A stretch of 64,000 bases of DNA from Liquorilactobacillus uvarum DSM 19971 (GCF_001434935.1 NZ_AZEG01000005.1:62001-126000); one strand, 5' to 3'. Numbered from the stretch's first letter, positions 49,124 to 58,888 are shown. Notes: generated by a model from the letters alone, not told the origin. A program made the numbers and translations.

Positions 49124-49987
49124 CTAGATCCTCCTTTGAATATGAGCTATTTTTTTCAACAATTGTGGCAGATGCGGAGCGTAGTTAACTCCATAGCGGG
49201 CATTGAAGCCCGGAGCTTCAAGAGTGCTTTGAATTGAATTGCTGACGAACTCCATGGCAATTTTAACAGCCATGCGGATAGTCGAGCCCTTTAATAGCAT
49301 GATAAACAATACACTGGCAAAAATGTCACCAGTTCCAAAATAGTTTCCTGGAATTTTTTCTTGCTGCTGATTCCATATTTCCCGGGAAATCTTATCATAA
49401 CCAAGTACAGCTATTTTGCCGTTAGTTAAATGGACACCTGTCAGTACGATCTGTTGTTTGTTGAAGGCTTGAGCTAACTCTTGTAGCAAGTCTTGTGCTT
49501 CATGAAGAGTTAAGGCTTGTTTGAAGGAAGTGGTTTTGCCTAAAAGCAACGCTGCTTCAGTTACATTGGGCGTAATCAGTTGGGCTTTACTTATCAATTG
49601 ACGCATACCATCAATATAATTGCTATCAAAGCCATGGTATAGATGACCGTTATCACCCATGACAGGGTCAATCAAGTTGAACGATTGCGGGGTAACTAAC
49701 GTATCAAAATGCTGCAAGAGCATTTCTAAAGGTTTTTGACCCAGATAGCCTAGGTAAACAGCTGAAAAATTAAAATTGAGAGAGTGCCAGTGTGCTATGA
49801 TTTTTTCGATTTCACTACTTAAATCAAGGTATGTATTGGCACCGAATCCACCTGTATGGGTAGATAATAAAGCTGTTGGAAGAACTGTTGGACGAAGCCC
49901 CGCGGCACCTAGTAATGGTAAGGCGACACTCATAGAGACTTGACCAACACAAGATAAGTCTTGAGCAACTAAAACATCTGTTGGCAT
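49124..49987 (-). CDS. pdxK: Pyridoxal/pyridoxamine kinase
   Basis: Ribokinase-like kinase making pyridoxal phosphate, 287 aa. VAQDLSCVGQVSMSVALPLL and GGFGANTYLDLS at the N-terminus, FNLIDPVMGDNGHLYHGF (about 138) and ITPNVTEAALLLG are PdxY/PdxK features. The anion-hole GTGDIFASVL has the catalytic aspartate (about 239). AAGGAGG precedes the ATG. The ECF S-component gene follows immediately, linking uptake and phosphorylation trapping. Confidence 0.92.
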   Translation of the reverse strand: MPTDVLVAQDLSCVGQVSMSVALPLLGAAGLRPTVLPTALLSTHTGGFGANTYLDLSSEIEKIIAHWHSLNFNFSAVYLGYLGQKPLEMLLQHFDTLVTPQSFNLIDPVMGDNGHLYHGFDSNYIDGMRQLISKAQLITPNVTEAALLLGKTTSFKQALTLHEAQDLLQELAQAFNKQQIVLTGVHLTNGKIAVLGYDKISREIWNQQQEKIPGNYFGTGDIFASVLFIMLLKGSTIRMAVKIAMEFVSNSIQSTLEAPGFNARYGVNYAPHLPQLLKKIAHIQRRI

Positions 49988-50097
49988 CTATTCACCTCCT
50001 TGAATTCGGATAGAGTAACAACATTATAGCACAATTAGAAGCATACTTTTAAAGTATTATATTTATTGCAAAGCCACTGATGCAAGTAGAAGGCTAG

Positions 50098-50126
50098 TTG
50101 GTTTTAGGTTAAGGATAGGTTATAAT
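50098..50126 (+). promoter_or_regulatory. walR operon promoter
   Basis: TTGGTT (50098-50103), 17-base spacer, TATAAT (50121-50126). A leader of about 170 bases precedes walR, in which no known riboswitch was recognised. Confidence 0.65.
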
Positions 50127-50303
50127 AGAAAAGACTATGATTTAACGAATTATAAATACGTAAAGATATTAAAAAGAATGACCGTAATTAAGCGTAAATT
50201 GTTAGTATAAGTAAGCAAAGCGGTCTTTTTTAAAATATTGCTGAAATGCTGGCTTAGTGCTAGGGATTAGAGCAATGAGGTATTTATTGGAGGGAGTTTG
50301 AAG

Positions 50304-51017
50304 ATGAAGAAGATATTAGTTGTGGATGATGAAAAACCAATCTCTGATATAGTTAAATTTAATTTAACCAAAGAAGGCTTTGATGTTTACACAGCTTATG
50401 ATGGAGAAGAAGCGTTGAAGCAGGTTAAGGAAGTAAATCCTGACCTGGTGCTGCTTGATATTATGCTTCCAAAAATTGATGGTCTTGAAGTGGCACGCGA
50501 AGTAAGGAAAACCCATGACATGCCTATTATTATGGTAACAGCTAAGGATGCAGAGATAGATAAGGTGCTGGGCTTGGAATTAGGTGCTGATGATTATGTT
50601 ACAAAACCTTTCTCTAATCGAGAACTGGTTGCGCGTGTCAAAGCTAACCTCCGGCGTCAGTCAAGCGCAGCAGCGACGGCTCAAAATGAAGAAGAAAACA
50701 AGAATAATGAAATCACAATTGGTGATTTAACCATTCATCCAGAGGCTTATATGGTGTCAAAACGTGATGAAAAAATTGAATTGACACATCGCGAATTTGA
50801 ATTGCTTTACTATTTGGCAAAGCATATTGGGCAGGTAATGACACGTGAGCATCTTTTACAAACCGTATGGGGTTACGATTATTTTGGTGATGTTAGAACC
50901 GTTGATGTGACGGTGCGTCGATTGCGTGAAAAAGTTGAAGATAATCCCAGCCGGCCAACATGGTTAGTGACTCGACGCGGAGTTGGATATTATTTACGTA
51001 ATCCAGAAACAGAATAA
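50304..51017 (+). CDS. walR: Response regulator WalR
   Basis: Essential OmpR-type regulator of cell-wall metabolism. The ATG at 50304 is nine bases after GGAGGG; TTG at 50298 is too close. The receiver has DDEKPI, the phospho-aspartate in VLLDIMLP (about 52), and K in [13 protein letters not shown]. The C-terminal winged helix ends with [18 protein letters not shown] and RGVGYYLR. 237 aa. First gene of the walR-walK-yycH-yycI-walJ-htrA group. Confidence 0.97.
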   Translation: MKKILVVDDEKPISDIVKFNLTKEGFDVYTAYDGEEALKQVKEVNPDLVLLDIMLPKIDGLEVAREVRKTHDMPIIMVTAKDAEIDKVLGLELGADDYVTKPFSNRELVARVKANLRRQSSAAATAQNEEENKNNEITIGDLTIHPEAYMVSKRDEKIELTHREFELLYYLAKHIGQVMTREHLLQTVWGYDYFGDVRTVDVTVRRLREKVEDNPSRPTWLVTRRGVGYYLRNPETE

Positions 51018-51054
51018 CTTTTGAATGTTTTTAAATTAGGTCAGTGGAGTTGCA

Positions 51055-52923
51055 ATGAATAAAAAACTACATTTTTTTCAATCTATACACTTTAAAATAG
51101 CTCTCGTTTTTGCGTTATTATTTTTAATAACGTTCCAGATAATCGGGGCTTATTTTGTGCAACAATTGAAAAGGGATAACTTGAAGACGTTCAAGCAGCA
51201 AGTTGAACTTTCAAGTTATGTTGACAATTCTTTGATCGATAATCTGGCTAAGGGCGATACTAAAAGTGCTAATGCCAATATTCGTGATATTTTGGAAGAC
51301 ATTAATAACTCAAATGTGACTCAAGTCCAAGTTGTAGACACTAAAGGAACAATTCGAGGAGATAGTGATGTCAATAGTCAGGCGTGGGTCGGACAAAAAA
51401 CAACTGATGAAGATATTAAGCAGGTCCTTTATAATGGCAGAACGTATAGTAAACTGACTTATGATAAGACCGATAATAAGCGGTATTATGTTTCAATCAC
51501 ACCTTTGTTCAGCTCAAGTGGCAGCACTAATACTTTGGTTGGGGCTGTCTATCTCAGAGCAAGCTTGGAGCAAGTCTATTCATCACTTAGTAATGTAACA
51601 GTTATCTTTTTCTCAGCCTCACTGATAGCAACTGGGTTGGGATTATTTCTAGCTATTCTGATTTCACGTGCTATTACACAACCGATTGATGAGATGAAAA
51701 AGCAGACAGCCAGAATTGCGCGCGGGGATTATTCCGGTCAAGTACATGTGTACGGTAACGATGAATTAGGCCAATTGGCGCAAGCAGTTAATAATTTATC
51801 TGTTCGTGTGGAAGAAGCCCAGGAATCTTCTGAGGCGGAGCGACGAAGGCTGGACAGTGTATTGTCACATATGTCTGATGGTGTCATTGCGACTGATCGT
51901 CGTGGCAATGTAATCATTATGAATGAAACGGCTTCTGAAGCTCTTAATATAGATGCAGCTGACGCTGATGGACATTCTATTTTAGATACATTGAATATTC
52001 GCGGACGTTATACGTTGCGTGATTTATTGGAAAAGCATGATGAAATTATTTTGGATCTTTCAGATGAGGAACATGATCAAGTATTAAACGCTTATTTTTC
52101 ACTGATTCAGCGGGAATCAGGATTTATTAGTGGTCTTGTATGTGTGTTGCATGATGTTACTGAACAAAAGAAAATTGATCGTGAGCGCCGTCAATTTGTT
52201 TCGAACGTTTCACATGAATTGCGGACACCACTAACGAGTATGCGCAGCTATATTGAGGCCTTAAATGATGGTGCTTGGAAAGATCCCAAAGTAGCGCCAA
52301 ATTTTCTAAAAGTAACCCAAGATGAGACTGATCGAATGATAAGGATGATCAATGACTTGTTAAGTCTGTCGCGAATGGATTCAGGAACATCAAAATTAGA
52401 TTTAGAATTGGTTAATTTGAATGAACTGTATAACTACATTCTTGACCGTTTTGATATGATGTTGAAAACGGATAATTCTAGTGATACTTCTGAAAAAGTT
52501 AAGAAAAACTACACTATCAAACGTGACTTTACACGTAGAGAACTATGGGTTGAAATAGACACGGACAAGTTTATGCAGGTTGTTGATAATATTATGAATA
52601 ATGCTATTAAGTATTCGCCTGATGGTGGTGTAGTTACCTGCCGCCTGTTAGAGACACACAATCATGTCATTTTAAGTATTTCTGATCAAGGATTGGGAAT
52701 TCCTAAAAAGGATGTTGCCCATATCTTTGACCGATTCTTTAGAGTTGATAAGGCGAGATCACGTGCTCAAGGTGGGACAGGACTCGGCTTAGCTATCTCG
52801 AAAGAAGTCATTGAAATGCATGGAGGCAAAATATGGGTTGATAGTATAGAAGGAAAAGGTTCAACATTCTATATCTCATTACCTTATGAAGAATATGAGG
52901 GGGACCTGTGGGATGAAAATTAG
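51055..52923 (+). CDS. walK: Sensor histidine kinase WalK
   Basis: Cell-wall sensor kinase, 622 aa. Two membrane segments (about 12-32 and 177-200) flank an extracellular Cache-like domain; then HAMP (about 200-255), PAS (about 260-370), the HisKA box FVSNVSHELRTPLTS (about 380) and HATPase with NNAIKYSP, DQGLGI and GTGLGLAISKE. In the PAS, SHMSD and LHDVTE match the two His-x-x-Asp and His...Glu pairs that bind zinc in S. aureus WalK (recalled). Its end overlaps yycH by 11 bases. Confidence 0.97.
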   Translation: MNKKLHFFQSIHFKIALVFALLFLITFQIIGAYFVQQLKRDNLKTFKQQVELSSYVDNSLIDNLAKGDTKSANANIRDILEDINNSNVTQVQVVDTKGTIRGDSDVNSQAWVGQKTTDEDIKQVLYNGRTYSKLTYDKTDNKRYYVSITPLFSSSGSTNTLVGAVYLRASLEQVYSSLSNVTVIFFSASLIATGLGLFLAILISRAITQPIDEMKKQTARIARGDYSGQVHVYGNDELGQLAQAVNNLSVRVEEAQESSEAERRRLDSVLSHMSDGVIATDRRGNVIIMNETASEALNIDAADADGHSILDTLNIRGRYTLRDLLEKHDEIILDLSDEEHDQVLNAYFSLIQRESGFISGLVCVLHDVTEQKKIDRERRQFVSNVSHELRTPLTSMRSYIEALNDGAWKDPKVAPNFLKVTQDETDRMIRMINDLLSLSRMDSGTSKLDLELVNLNELYNYILDRFDMMLKTDNSSDTSEKVKKNYTIKRDFTRRELWVEIDTDKFMQVVDNIMNNAIKYSPDGGVVTCRLLETHNHVILSISDQGLGIPKKDVAHIFDRFFRVDKARSRAQGGTGLGLAISKEVIEMHGGKIWVDSIEGKGSTFYISLPYEEYEGDLWDEN

Positions 52924-54238
52924 GAACTTTTTATTACACTTTGGGCTGACGGTTACGGTAATTGTCAGTGTTGTTTTAACCACTATTATTTTAACAAACC
53001 CAGCGACCTTTCAGCGCGATTCAAAAACGACAACGTCACCTGGGGAGAATGATACGACAACGAGCACCAGAACAGTAAGTGATACTTTTGTACCTGTTCA
53101 AACAATCTTAAATCAGGATCGGGAGCAGTACCAGTTGTACAGTTCAAAAGTAAACTTAGTCAATAGTTTTCGTAATGAGATCCGTAAATGGACTGCACGT
53201 AAAAACATCACTAAAACAACTTTTAAGAATGAGGAAGAATATGTTGCTTTTCTTGAACAAAAAAATGCTGTCGTTCTGAACTATTCGGATTCTGTGACGA
53301 TAAAATTGTTTAATCAAGCTTTCTCACAAAAAATAGAGAAGCACCAAGGAGCCAAGTATAATCGAATTCTAATACCTTTAAAGCAGAAGAATGTAATTTA
53401 TTTGCTGAATGATCAGACTAAAGGTGTTTATAAAGTAACGTTTAATAAAAGGAATGTCAAAAAAATAAAAACTGTACTGAAAAACAATGAGGTCAAGCGT
53501 CTGCAGATGGAGTATTACTTATTAGATGGGCACTTAGCGATATTCTATTTAAATTCTATACAGGTACCGCAATACAGTTATTTAATCAATAAAGTAAATG
53601 CAAGTTCTTTTGTCACACAGTTATTAGATTCTAACGGCGGCAATTCGATTTCAACTAAGATGCAAAAAAACAAAGTAATATACTCGGATGGCGCTGATAA
53701 TCGGATGACTGTCGCGGAACAGACCAGTCAAATAAAATACGCGAATTACTCCAATTCTGATTATAATAATAGTACAGCAGAGCGGCGGGAATCATTCAAT
53801 GATCATCTGAAAACAAGTTTTGCAAAGCTGAATTCTATCGGAGCATCACTTGATGATGTCTATTATTCAGAGTATGATCAATCAAATAGTACGATTATAT
53901 ACCGCAGTTACGTTTCAGGTTTCCCCATCATAAACAAGCATAACTATGGCGCCTTTAAAATTCAAACAATGAATTCAGGCGGTTTGAAATATGATTTTTC
54001 GCTTCTGAGTTTACAGGTTCCTGTACCATCAGGCGGAAGAACTGCTACGTTGCCTTCCACAATAACTGTTTATCAAAATTTGATAAATGCTGGTTATTCA
54101 GCAAGTAAATTAAAGAACATTCAAGTTGGTTATAAATGGAAAAAAAATGGTGCATCAAGTCTGGTTATTGATTTAGTACCGACATATTTTGTAAATTATG
54201 CGGGCAAATGGACAGACTATAGTGAATTGTTAAAATAG
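52913..54238 (+). CDS. yycH: WalK regulator YycH
   Basis: Membrane-anchored extracytoplasmic protein that modulates WalK with YycI. The ATG at 52913 follows GAGGGGG, giving MKIRNFLLHFGLTVTVIVSV, a single N-terminal membrane anchor; an earlier ATG in walK lacks support. A Thr/Ser-rich linker is followed by the YycH fold. 441 aa. It overlaps the walK stop, so translation is probably coupled. Confidence 0.93.
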   Translation: MKIRNFLLHFGLTVTVIVSVVLTTIILTNPATFQRDSKTTTSPGENDTTTSTRTVSDTFVPVQTILNQDREQYQLYSSKVNLVNSFRNEIRKWTARKNITKTTFKNEEEYVAFLEQKNAVVLNYSDSVTIKLFNQAFSQKIEKHQGAKYNRILIPLKQKNVIYLLNDQTKGVYKVTFNKRNVKKIKTVLKNNEVKRLQMEYYLLDGHLAIFYLNSIQVPQYSYLINKVNASSFVTQLLDSNGGNSISTKMQKNKVIYSDGADNRMTVAEQTSQIKYANYSNSDYNNSTAERRESFNDHLKTSFAKLNSIGASLDDVYYSEYDQSNSTIIYRSYVSGFPIINKHNYGAFKIQTMNSGGLKYDFSLLSLQVPVPSGGRTATLPSTITVYQNLINAGYSASKLKNIQVGYKWKKNGASSLVIDLVPTYFVNYAGKWTDYSELLK

Positions 54239-54275
54239 GCCTTGAAAAGAATTAGATGAAAGGACGGCGCGGGAA

Positions 54276-55079
54276 ATGAACTTTAAGCGAATTGAACTGA
54301 TTTTCTTTGTTGCGTTTATTGCGCTGGACATCTTTTTATTTGCTTCGTATACACAGAAAGATGATGCAGTTGAATCAACAACCAATACATCATCGAAGAA
54401 TACAACGACATCAGTTATGAAAAGTATTCATAATGATCAGATCTATTACGGAGAATTATCTAATAAGAAAAAACAGGGTTTTTACATTGCAAGTCCAATA
54501 AAGAGCAACCTTAAAGAACAGACAGGTCAGCTCCAGGGTGTGCTCTGGTCATACAATAACCACAAGTTGACGGTTGATTTCGGCACCAGCATAAAAATTA
54601 AGAACGCGAACAGCCCGCAAAAAACATTGAATGAGGTTGTTGAAGATAATACGAAAGTCATCAATGGTGAAGACTACCAATATGATAAGTATTTATCCAC
54701 TAGTAAGACGGTGGTCTATACACAAAAGGCTTTAGGTTCGCCAGTTTATACGTCTAGCGGTCAAATACGTTTTACGATCCGAAATGGGTATGTTACCGAA
54801 TATACGCAAGGGCACTTAACTAGCGTTGAAATACTGCGTGAGAAAAAGCCGATGATCAGTCAACAGCGAGCATTGATCTGGTTATATCAGTATAATAAAT
54901 TAATTAACAATAGCACTGTGGAGTGGGTCCGCCTAGGTTATACGCAGCTATTAACTGTCAATGACAGCATTGTATATATTCCGACATGGGTGATTAAAGT
55001 TAAAAGTGACTCTTCAGGAAGTATTCAGTACCGAAGAATAAATGCATTTACGGGTGCATTTATGGAGGAGACAGATTAA
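54276..55079 (+). CDS. yycI: WalK regulator YycI
   Basis: 267-aa protein with one N-terminal membrane helix (RIELIFFVAFIALDIFLFASY) and an extracytoplasmic domain ending in paired PepSY-like folds (TPTWVIKVKSD and YRRINAFTGAFME). It follows yycH in the conserved order. Ribosome site AAAGGACGG. Confidence 0.92.
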   Translation: MNFKRIELIFFVAFIALDIFLFASYTQKDDAVESTTNTSSKNTTTSVMKSIHNDQIYYGELSNKKKQGFYIASPIKSNLKEQTGQLQGVLWSYNNHKLTVDFGTSIKIKNANSPQKTLNEVVEDNTKVINGEDYQYDKYLSTSKTVVYTQKALGSPVYTSSGQIRFTIRNGYVTEYTQGHLTSVEILREKKPMISQQRALIWLYQYNKLINNSTVEWVRLGYTQLLTVNDSIVYIPTWVIKVKSDSSGSIQYRRINAFTGAFMEETD

Positions 55080-55137
55080 TTTCTTGTTGTTGAGAAGTCC
55101 ATTTGAAGACAGAGCTTAGAAAAGGAAGATAGATAGA

Positions 55138-55956
55138 ATGGCGATAGAGAATCAGCGTGAAGATACGATGAAAGTCAGTATTTTAGCCAGTGGAAGCACC
55201 GGTAATGTTACATATGTCGAGACACCTAAACGTAAAATACTCGTCGATGCAGGATTAAGTGGCAAGAAAATAGCTGGTTTGATGAAGTCGATTGGCAGAG
55301 ATTTAAACGATGTTGATAGTTTGTTGGTGACACATGAGCATAGTGACCATTGCAAAGGCGTAGGTGTTCTTGCCAGAAAATATCATCTTAATGTTTATGC
55401 TAATGGAGGTACATGGGATGCGATGGCGCATAAGATAGGCAAGGTTCCGACTGAACAAAAACATCTTTTCGAAATGGGAAAAACGATGTCATTCGGTGAC
55501 CTTGATGTTGAGAGTTTCGGTGTTTCCCACGATGCAGCAGCGCCACAGTTCTATCAAGTGCACCACAACGGACATTCATTTGTTATTTTGACAGACACGG
55601 GATATGTTTCTGAAAATGTCGAAGGAGTTATTCAAAATGCTGATGGATATTTGTTGGAATGTAATCATGATGTTGAAATGCTGCGCATGGGCGGATACCC
55701 TTGGCCACTTAAACAAAGAATATTAAGTGATCGTGGTCATCTTTCCAATGATGATGGCGCAACTGCGTTGATGGATATTTTGGGCAAAAACACTAAGAAA
55801 ATATATCTTGGACATCTTAGTCAGGATAACAATGTCAAGGAGCTGGCACATTTAACCGTAGCATCTTCCATGAAACAACACGATTTTGGTGTCGGACATG
55901 ATTTTAATCTTTTTGATACTGATCCGAACAAAGCTACAAAATTGACGGTCATTTAG
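55138..55956 (+). CDS. walJ: Metallo-beta-lactamase fold exonuclease-like protein WalJ/YycJ
   Basis: 272-aa cytosolic MBL-fold protein. Zinc motif THEHSDHCKG (about residues 65-74) and distal histidines (SHDAAAP, LGHLSQDN) are intact. It is linked in relatives to replication/cell-division coordination and 5'-3' exonuclease activity. ATG 55138 has AAGGAAG nine bases upstream; an internal start at 55168 would match shorter homologues but has a weaker site. Confidence 0.94.
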   Translation: MAIENQREDTMKVSILASGSTGNVTYVETPKRKILVDAGLSGKKIAGLMKSIGRDLNDVDSLLVTHEHSDHCKGVGVLARKYHLNVYANGGTWDAMAHKIGKVPTEQKHLFEMGKTMSFGDLDVESFGVSHDAAAPQFYQVHHNGHSFVILTDTGYVSENVEGVIQNADGYLLECNHDVEMLRMGGYPWPLKQRILSDRGHLSNDDGATALMDILGKNTKKIYLGHLSQDNNVKELAHLTVASSMKQHDFGVGHDFNLFDTDPNKATKLTVI

Positions 55957-56101
55957 TAAAATTGTTTTTTTAAACAAATTTAGGATTTAATTCATGCTTT
56001 TTTCAAACTTTATCGTTAAAATGAAATCATACGCAAGTATGGAATATTTTAATTGGGAGGGAGGAAAGTGTTTTTTCTGATAGGGAGGGAACACAAAACT
56101 C

Positions 56102-57415
56102 ATGAAGAATGGTAATGAACAAAAGGAAAAAGAAGCAAAGTATCATGAGATGAAAAATTCTAAGGGCAATGGTAAACATTCCGGCGTACTGAAAGTTTTT
56201 ATAATCGCTTTATTAGGTGGAGTTTTAGGAGGTGGAGCGGTAGTCGGCGGCTATACTCTCTACCAGAATGAGTCAAGTTCAGTTACCACTGATAACTCTA
56301 AGGGGCAGACAAGTGTCAGCAATATTAAGGTAAATGTAAGTACACAGAGTACCAAAGCATTCAATAAAATTCAAAATGCAGTTGTCTCGGTTGAAGCTTA
56401 TTCAACCAAGAGTTCTAGTGATTCACTAGATGATATTTTTGGTTCCGAATCTGGGAGTAGCAGTAGTTCGACTTCTGAGAGTGAGGGCTCAGGTGTAATA
56501 TATAAAAAGACCGGTAATACGGCTTTTATTGTTACCAATAATCATGTTATTTCTGGTTCGAACAAAGTTGAAGTGCTTCTAAATAGTGGTAAAAAAGAAA
56601 CTGCAACGGTAGTGGGACATGATTCTGTTACAGATTTAGCTGTTTTAAAAATCAATGCGCAAAACGTTAAACAAATAGCGTCATTTGGTAATTCCGATAA
56701 CATTCAAGTCGGTCAAACAGCACTCGCTATCGGATCGCCATTAGGTTCAACATATGCTACATCGCTGACTCAAGGAATCATATCAGCTAAGAAAAGAACG
56801 ATCGATACTACGGATAGTTCAGGCGTAAACACTGGTCAAACAACGGTTATTCAAACTGATGCAGCAATCAACCCGGGTAATTCGGGTGGTCCGTTGGTCA
56901 ATTTATCAGGTCAAGTTATAGGGATAAATTCTATGAAGTTGGCAAATACTGGGACGAGTTCATCAACAACCAGCACGACCTCGGTAGAGGGGATGGGCTT
57001 TGCTATTCCAAGTAATGAGGTTGTCAAAGTTATTAACTTATTGGTGAAGGACGGAAAGATCAAACGTCCGGCATTGGGAATTTCGTTAGTAGATTTGAGT
57101 TATGTTTCCACGAGTGATCAAAAGTCAGTACTAAAATTGCCGACGAGTGTTACAAGGGGGGTGGTTGTCTTAAAGGTTTCTAATAATTCTCCGCTTAAAT
57201 CAGCCGGAATAACCAAGTATGACGTCATTACCTCCTTAGATGGTAAGGCAGTTAAGGGGTTGTCCTCTTTACGAGAAGTTTTATATGACCATAAAATAGG
57301 TGATACAGTTGAAGTTAAATACTATCACGATGGGGCACAGAAAACAGCAAACATCAAGTTAACCCTTGAAGCAAGTGATTCAAATACAACAACGTCCTCG
57401 AATTCTGGGAACTAA
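56102..57415 (+). CDS. htrA: HtrA/DegP-type surface serine protease
   Basis: Membrane-anchored quality-control protease, 437 aa. One N-terminal membrane helix (VLKVFIIALLGGVLGGGAVVGGY) is followed by a Ser-rich linker, then the trypsin-like domain with catalytic H in VTNNHVISG, D in VTDLAVLKI and S in INPGNSGGPLVN, and one C-terminal PDZ domain (about 320-420). It closes the walRK cluster, as is common in lactobacilli. A short hairpin near 55958-55983 and the GGGAGG before the ATG suggest separate expression is possible. Confidence 0.96.
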   Translation: MKNGNEQKEKEAKYHEMKNSKGNGKHSGVLKVFIIALLGGVLGGGAVVGGYTLYQNESSSVTTDNSKGQTSVSNIKVNVSTQSTKAFNKIQNAVVSVEAYSTKSSSDSLDDIFGSESGSSSSSTSESEGSGVIYKKTGNTAFIVTNNHVISGSNKVEVLLNSGKKETATVVGHDSVTDLAVLKINAQNVKQIASFGNSDNIQVGQTALAIGSPLGSTYATSLTQGIISAKKRTIDTTDSSGVNTGQTTVIQTDAAINPGNSGGPLVNLSGQVIGINSMKLANTGTSSSTTSTTSVEGMGFAIPSNEVVKVINLLVKDGKIKRPALGISLVDLSYVSTSDQKSVLKLPTSVTRGVVVLKVSNNSPLKSAGITKYDVITSLDGKAVKGLSSLREVLYDHKIGDTVEVKYYHDGAQKTANIKLTLEASDSNTTTSSNSGN

Positions 57416-57439
57416 AGTAAGGCAAAGTTTGTAGATAAT

Positions 57440-57837
57440 TGTGGATTAAAAAAAGGTACTTAGCGTGAATAAAAATCATGCTAAAGTGCCTCTTTTTTTG
57501 GAGAAAAGAGTGAATAACTGTTTAATTGTGGACAAAAAAGTGATTTACTAGAAAGGTGGCTGTTGAAAAGGAGCAGAGCAGTTGATATGGTAGTGTTTTA
57601 GACAACTTAAAGTTATCCACAAACAAAATTGCAAGCTGTTAGTAACTTTTTTTATAGTAATAAATTCTGAGTATAATTGTTGATATTAAGGCATTGTTGA
57701 AAAAGTTAAAAGGAAAGTATGCTTGTTGATAACTGTGGATAACTAATTTAATCTTGACAAATTTGAAATAAATAAATGTTGTGACGAAAATTTGTTCGGT
57801 CCAAGATATAGGAAACTCCCTGTGGATAAGTGGATAA
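57440..57837. other. DnaA-box cluster upstream of rlmH
   Basis: Six boxes within 400 bases: TGTGGATTA (57440), TGTGGACAA (57527), perfect TTATCCACA (57613-57621), perfect TGTGGATAA (57734-57742 and 57821-57829), and AGTGGATAA (57829). The region otherwise holds only the htrA terminator. It lies about 31 kb from oriC. Confidence 0.8.
57454..57499 (+). terminator. Terminator of htrA
   Basis: AGGTACTTAGC pairs with GCTAAAGTGCCT, followed by seven T. Confidence 0.8.
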
Positions 57838-57870
57838 CTTTGGGGATAACTTGTGAAAAGGTGGAGAGTT

Positions 57871-58350
57871 ATGAACATCAAAATCATCGTTGTGGGAAAA
57901 TTGAAGGAAAAGTATTTGAAACAGGGAATTGCAGAATACGCTAAAAGACTTAGCAAATTTTGCAAATTTAAGATTGTTGAAGTTGCGGACGAAAAAGCAC
58001 CTGAAAAGCTGAGTGAAGCAGAGATGATAAAAGTTAAAGAAATAGAGGGCGAGCGAATTTTAAGCAAAGTTAAAGATAAGGAATATGTGTATGCACTGGC
58101 GATTTTAGGACAAGAACGATCCTCTGAAGGTTTAGCACAAGAAATTCAGAGTTTAGGGACTTATGGACACAGTGACATAACTTTTATCATAGGTGGTTCG
58201 TTAGGTCTGAGTGAAGCAGTGCTTAAACGTGCTGATACTGAAATTTCGTTTGGTCGGTTTACACTGCCGCATCAATTAATGAGACTTGTACTGACAGAAC
58301 AGATCTATAGGAGTTTTATGATCAATGCAGGTAGTCCCTATCACAAGTGA
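57871..58350 (+). CDS. rlmH: 23S rRNA pseudouridine-1915 N3-methyltransferase RlmH
   Basis: SPOUT methyltransferase, exactly 159 aa when started at ATG 57871 (GGTGGAG upstream). AdoMet-knot signatures [19 protein letters not shown] and [14 protein letters not shown] are followed by the universally conserved end [20 protein letters not shown] and SPYHK. This is the orfX gene of staphylococci, whose 3' end is the integration site of SCC elements; accessory DNA starts right after this stop codon. Confidence 0.97.
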   Translation: MNIKIIVVGKLKEKYLKQGIAEYAKRLSKFCKFKIVEVADEKAPEKLSEAEMIKVKEIEGERILSKVKDKEYVYALAILGQERSSEGLAQEIQSLGTYGHSDITFIIGGSLGLSEAVLKRADTEISFGRFTLPHQLMRLVLTEQIYRSFMINAGSPYHK

Positions 58351-58360
58351 TGCGGTTTTT
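58339..58360 (+). mobile_element. Candidate SCC-type attachment site at the rlmH 3' end
   Basis: The last codons and stop of rlmH read TATCACAAGTGA followed by TGCGGTTTTT. This fits the staphylococcal SCC integration core TATCA(T/C)AA(A/G)T(G/A)A, and the bases beyond the stop resemble SCC att flanks as I remember them. The left six bases differ from the staphylococcal GAAGCN. No second copy was seen inside the window; the partner repeat should lie to the right. Confidence 0.6.
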
Positions 58361-58411
58361 ATAAATTAGCTGTCTGTTATAATTGCAAGAATAAATATAT
58401 ATTATTTTAAA

Positions 58412-58446
58412 GAACATCGGTATAAAGGTACTGATGTTCCTTTTTA
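58412..58446 (+). terminator. Terminator downstream of rlmH
   Basis: GAACATCGGTA pairs with TACTGATGTTC, followed by five T. Confidence 0.7.
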
Positions 58447-58464
58447 TTGGGAGGAGGTATATAG

Positions 58465-58863
58465 CTGGTAGTAAAAAAAGACAATGAATCTAAAAAAATA
58501 GCCGTCATCATCGTATTTATGAATGATGACGGCTATTCATGTTGTGGAAGGGGAGAAATAATGGACGAATTGACAGAAGCTAGATTAGTTATTCAGACAC
58601 AGTTAGAACAGGATATTGAGACGAATGAAATTAGTCAGGAGTCAGTGGTGCTTAGTCGTGACTAATTAGATCCTGAGATGTTAGCACCGGTGATGATCAG
58701 CACACTAGCTGAGTGGGTGATGGTCGATATGTTTGTTGTAGATGGGCAAGCAGGTAGCGTGATGCTTTATTTTATTCGGAGCGCCGATGGCACCGGTAAG
58801 CCCTTTATTGAAGGGCTAGTTTTAAATAATCGGCAGGTTGTCTGGACAAAAATGTTGGATTGA
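58465..58863 (+). pseudogene. Small gene interrupted by an in-frame stop
   Basis: A single reading frame runs from 58465 to 58863 with one TAA at 58663-58665. The first part from ATG 58561 (GGGGAG upstream) gives 34 residues (MDELTEARLVIQTQLEQDIE onward). After the stop the frame continues LDPEMLAPVMISTLAEWVMV to 58863. A strong GGAGGAGG at 58450 sits seven bases before CTG 58465, hinting that the original start was further upstream. It may be two tiny genes instead. No family recognised. A 15-bp inverted repeat (58498-58538) lies in its first part. Confidence 0.45.
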
Positions 58864-58888
58864 GACGATGCAAATGATTATTACGTAT

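Noticed and set aside
52201-52216. parS-like sequence in walK
   Set aside because: GTTTCACATGAA is there because it encodes the Val-Ser-His-Glu of the histidine-kinase H-box; the last bases do not match parS.
58498-58538. Terminator inside the broken gene after rlmH
   Set aside because: The 15-bp stem is strong but has no T run and lies within an open frame, so its role is unclear.
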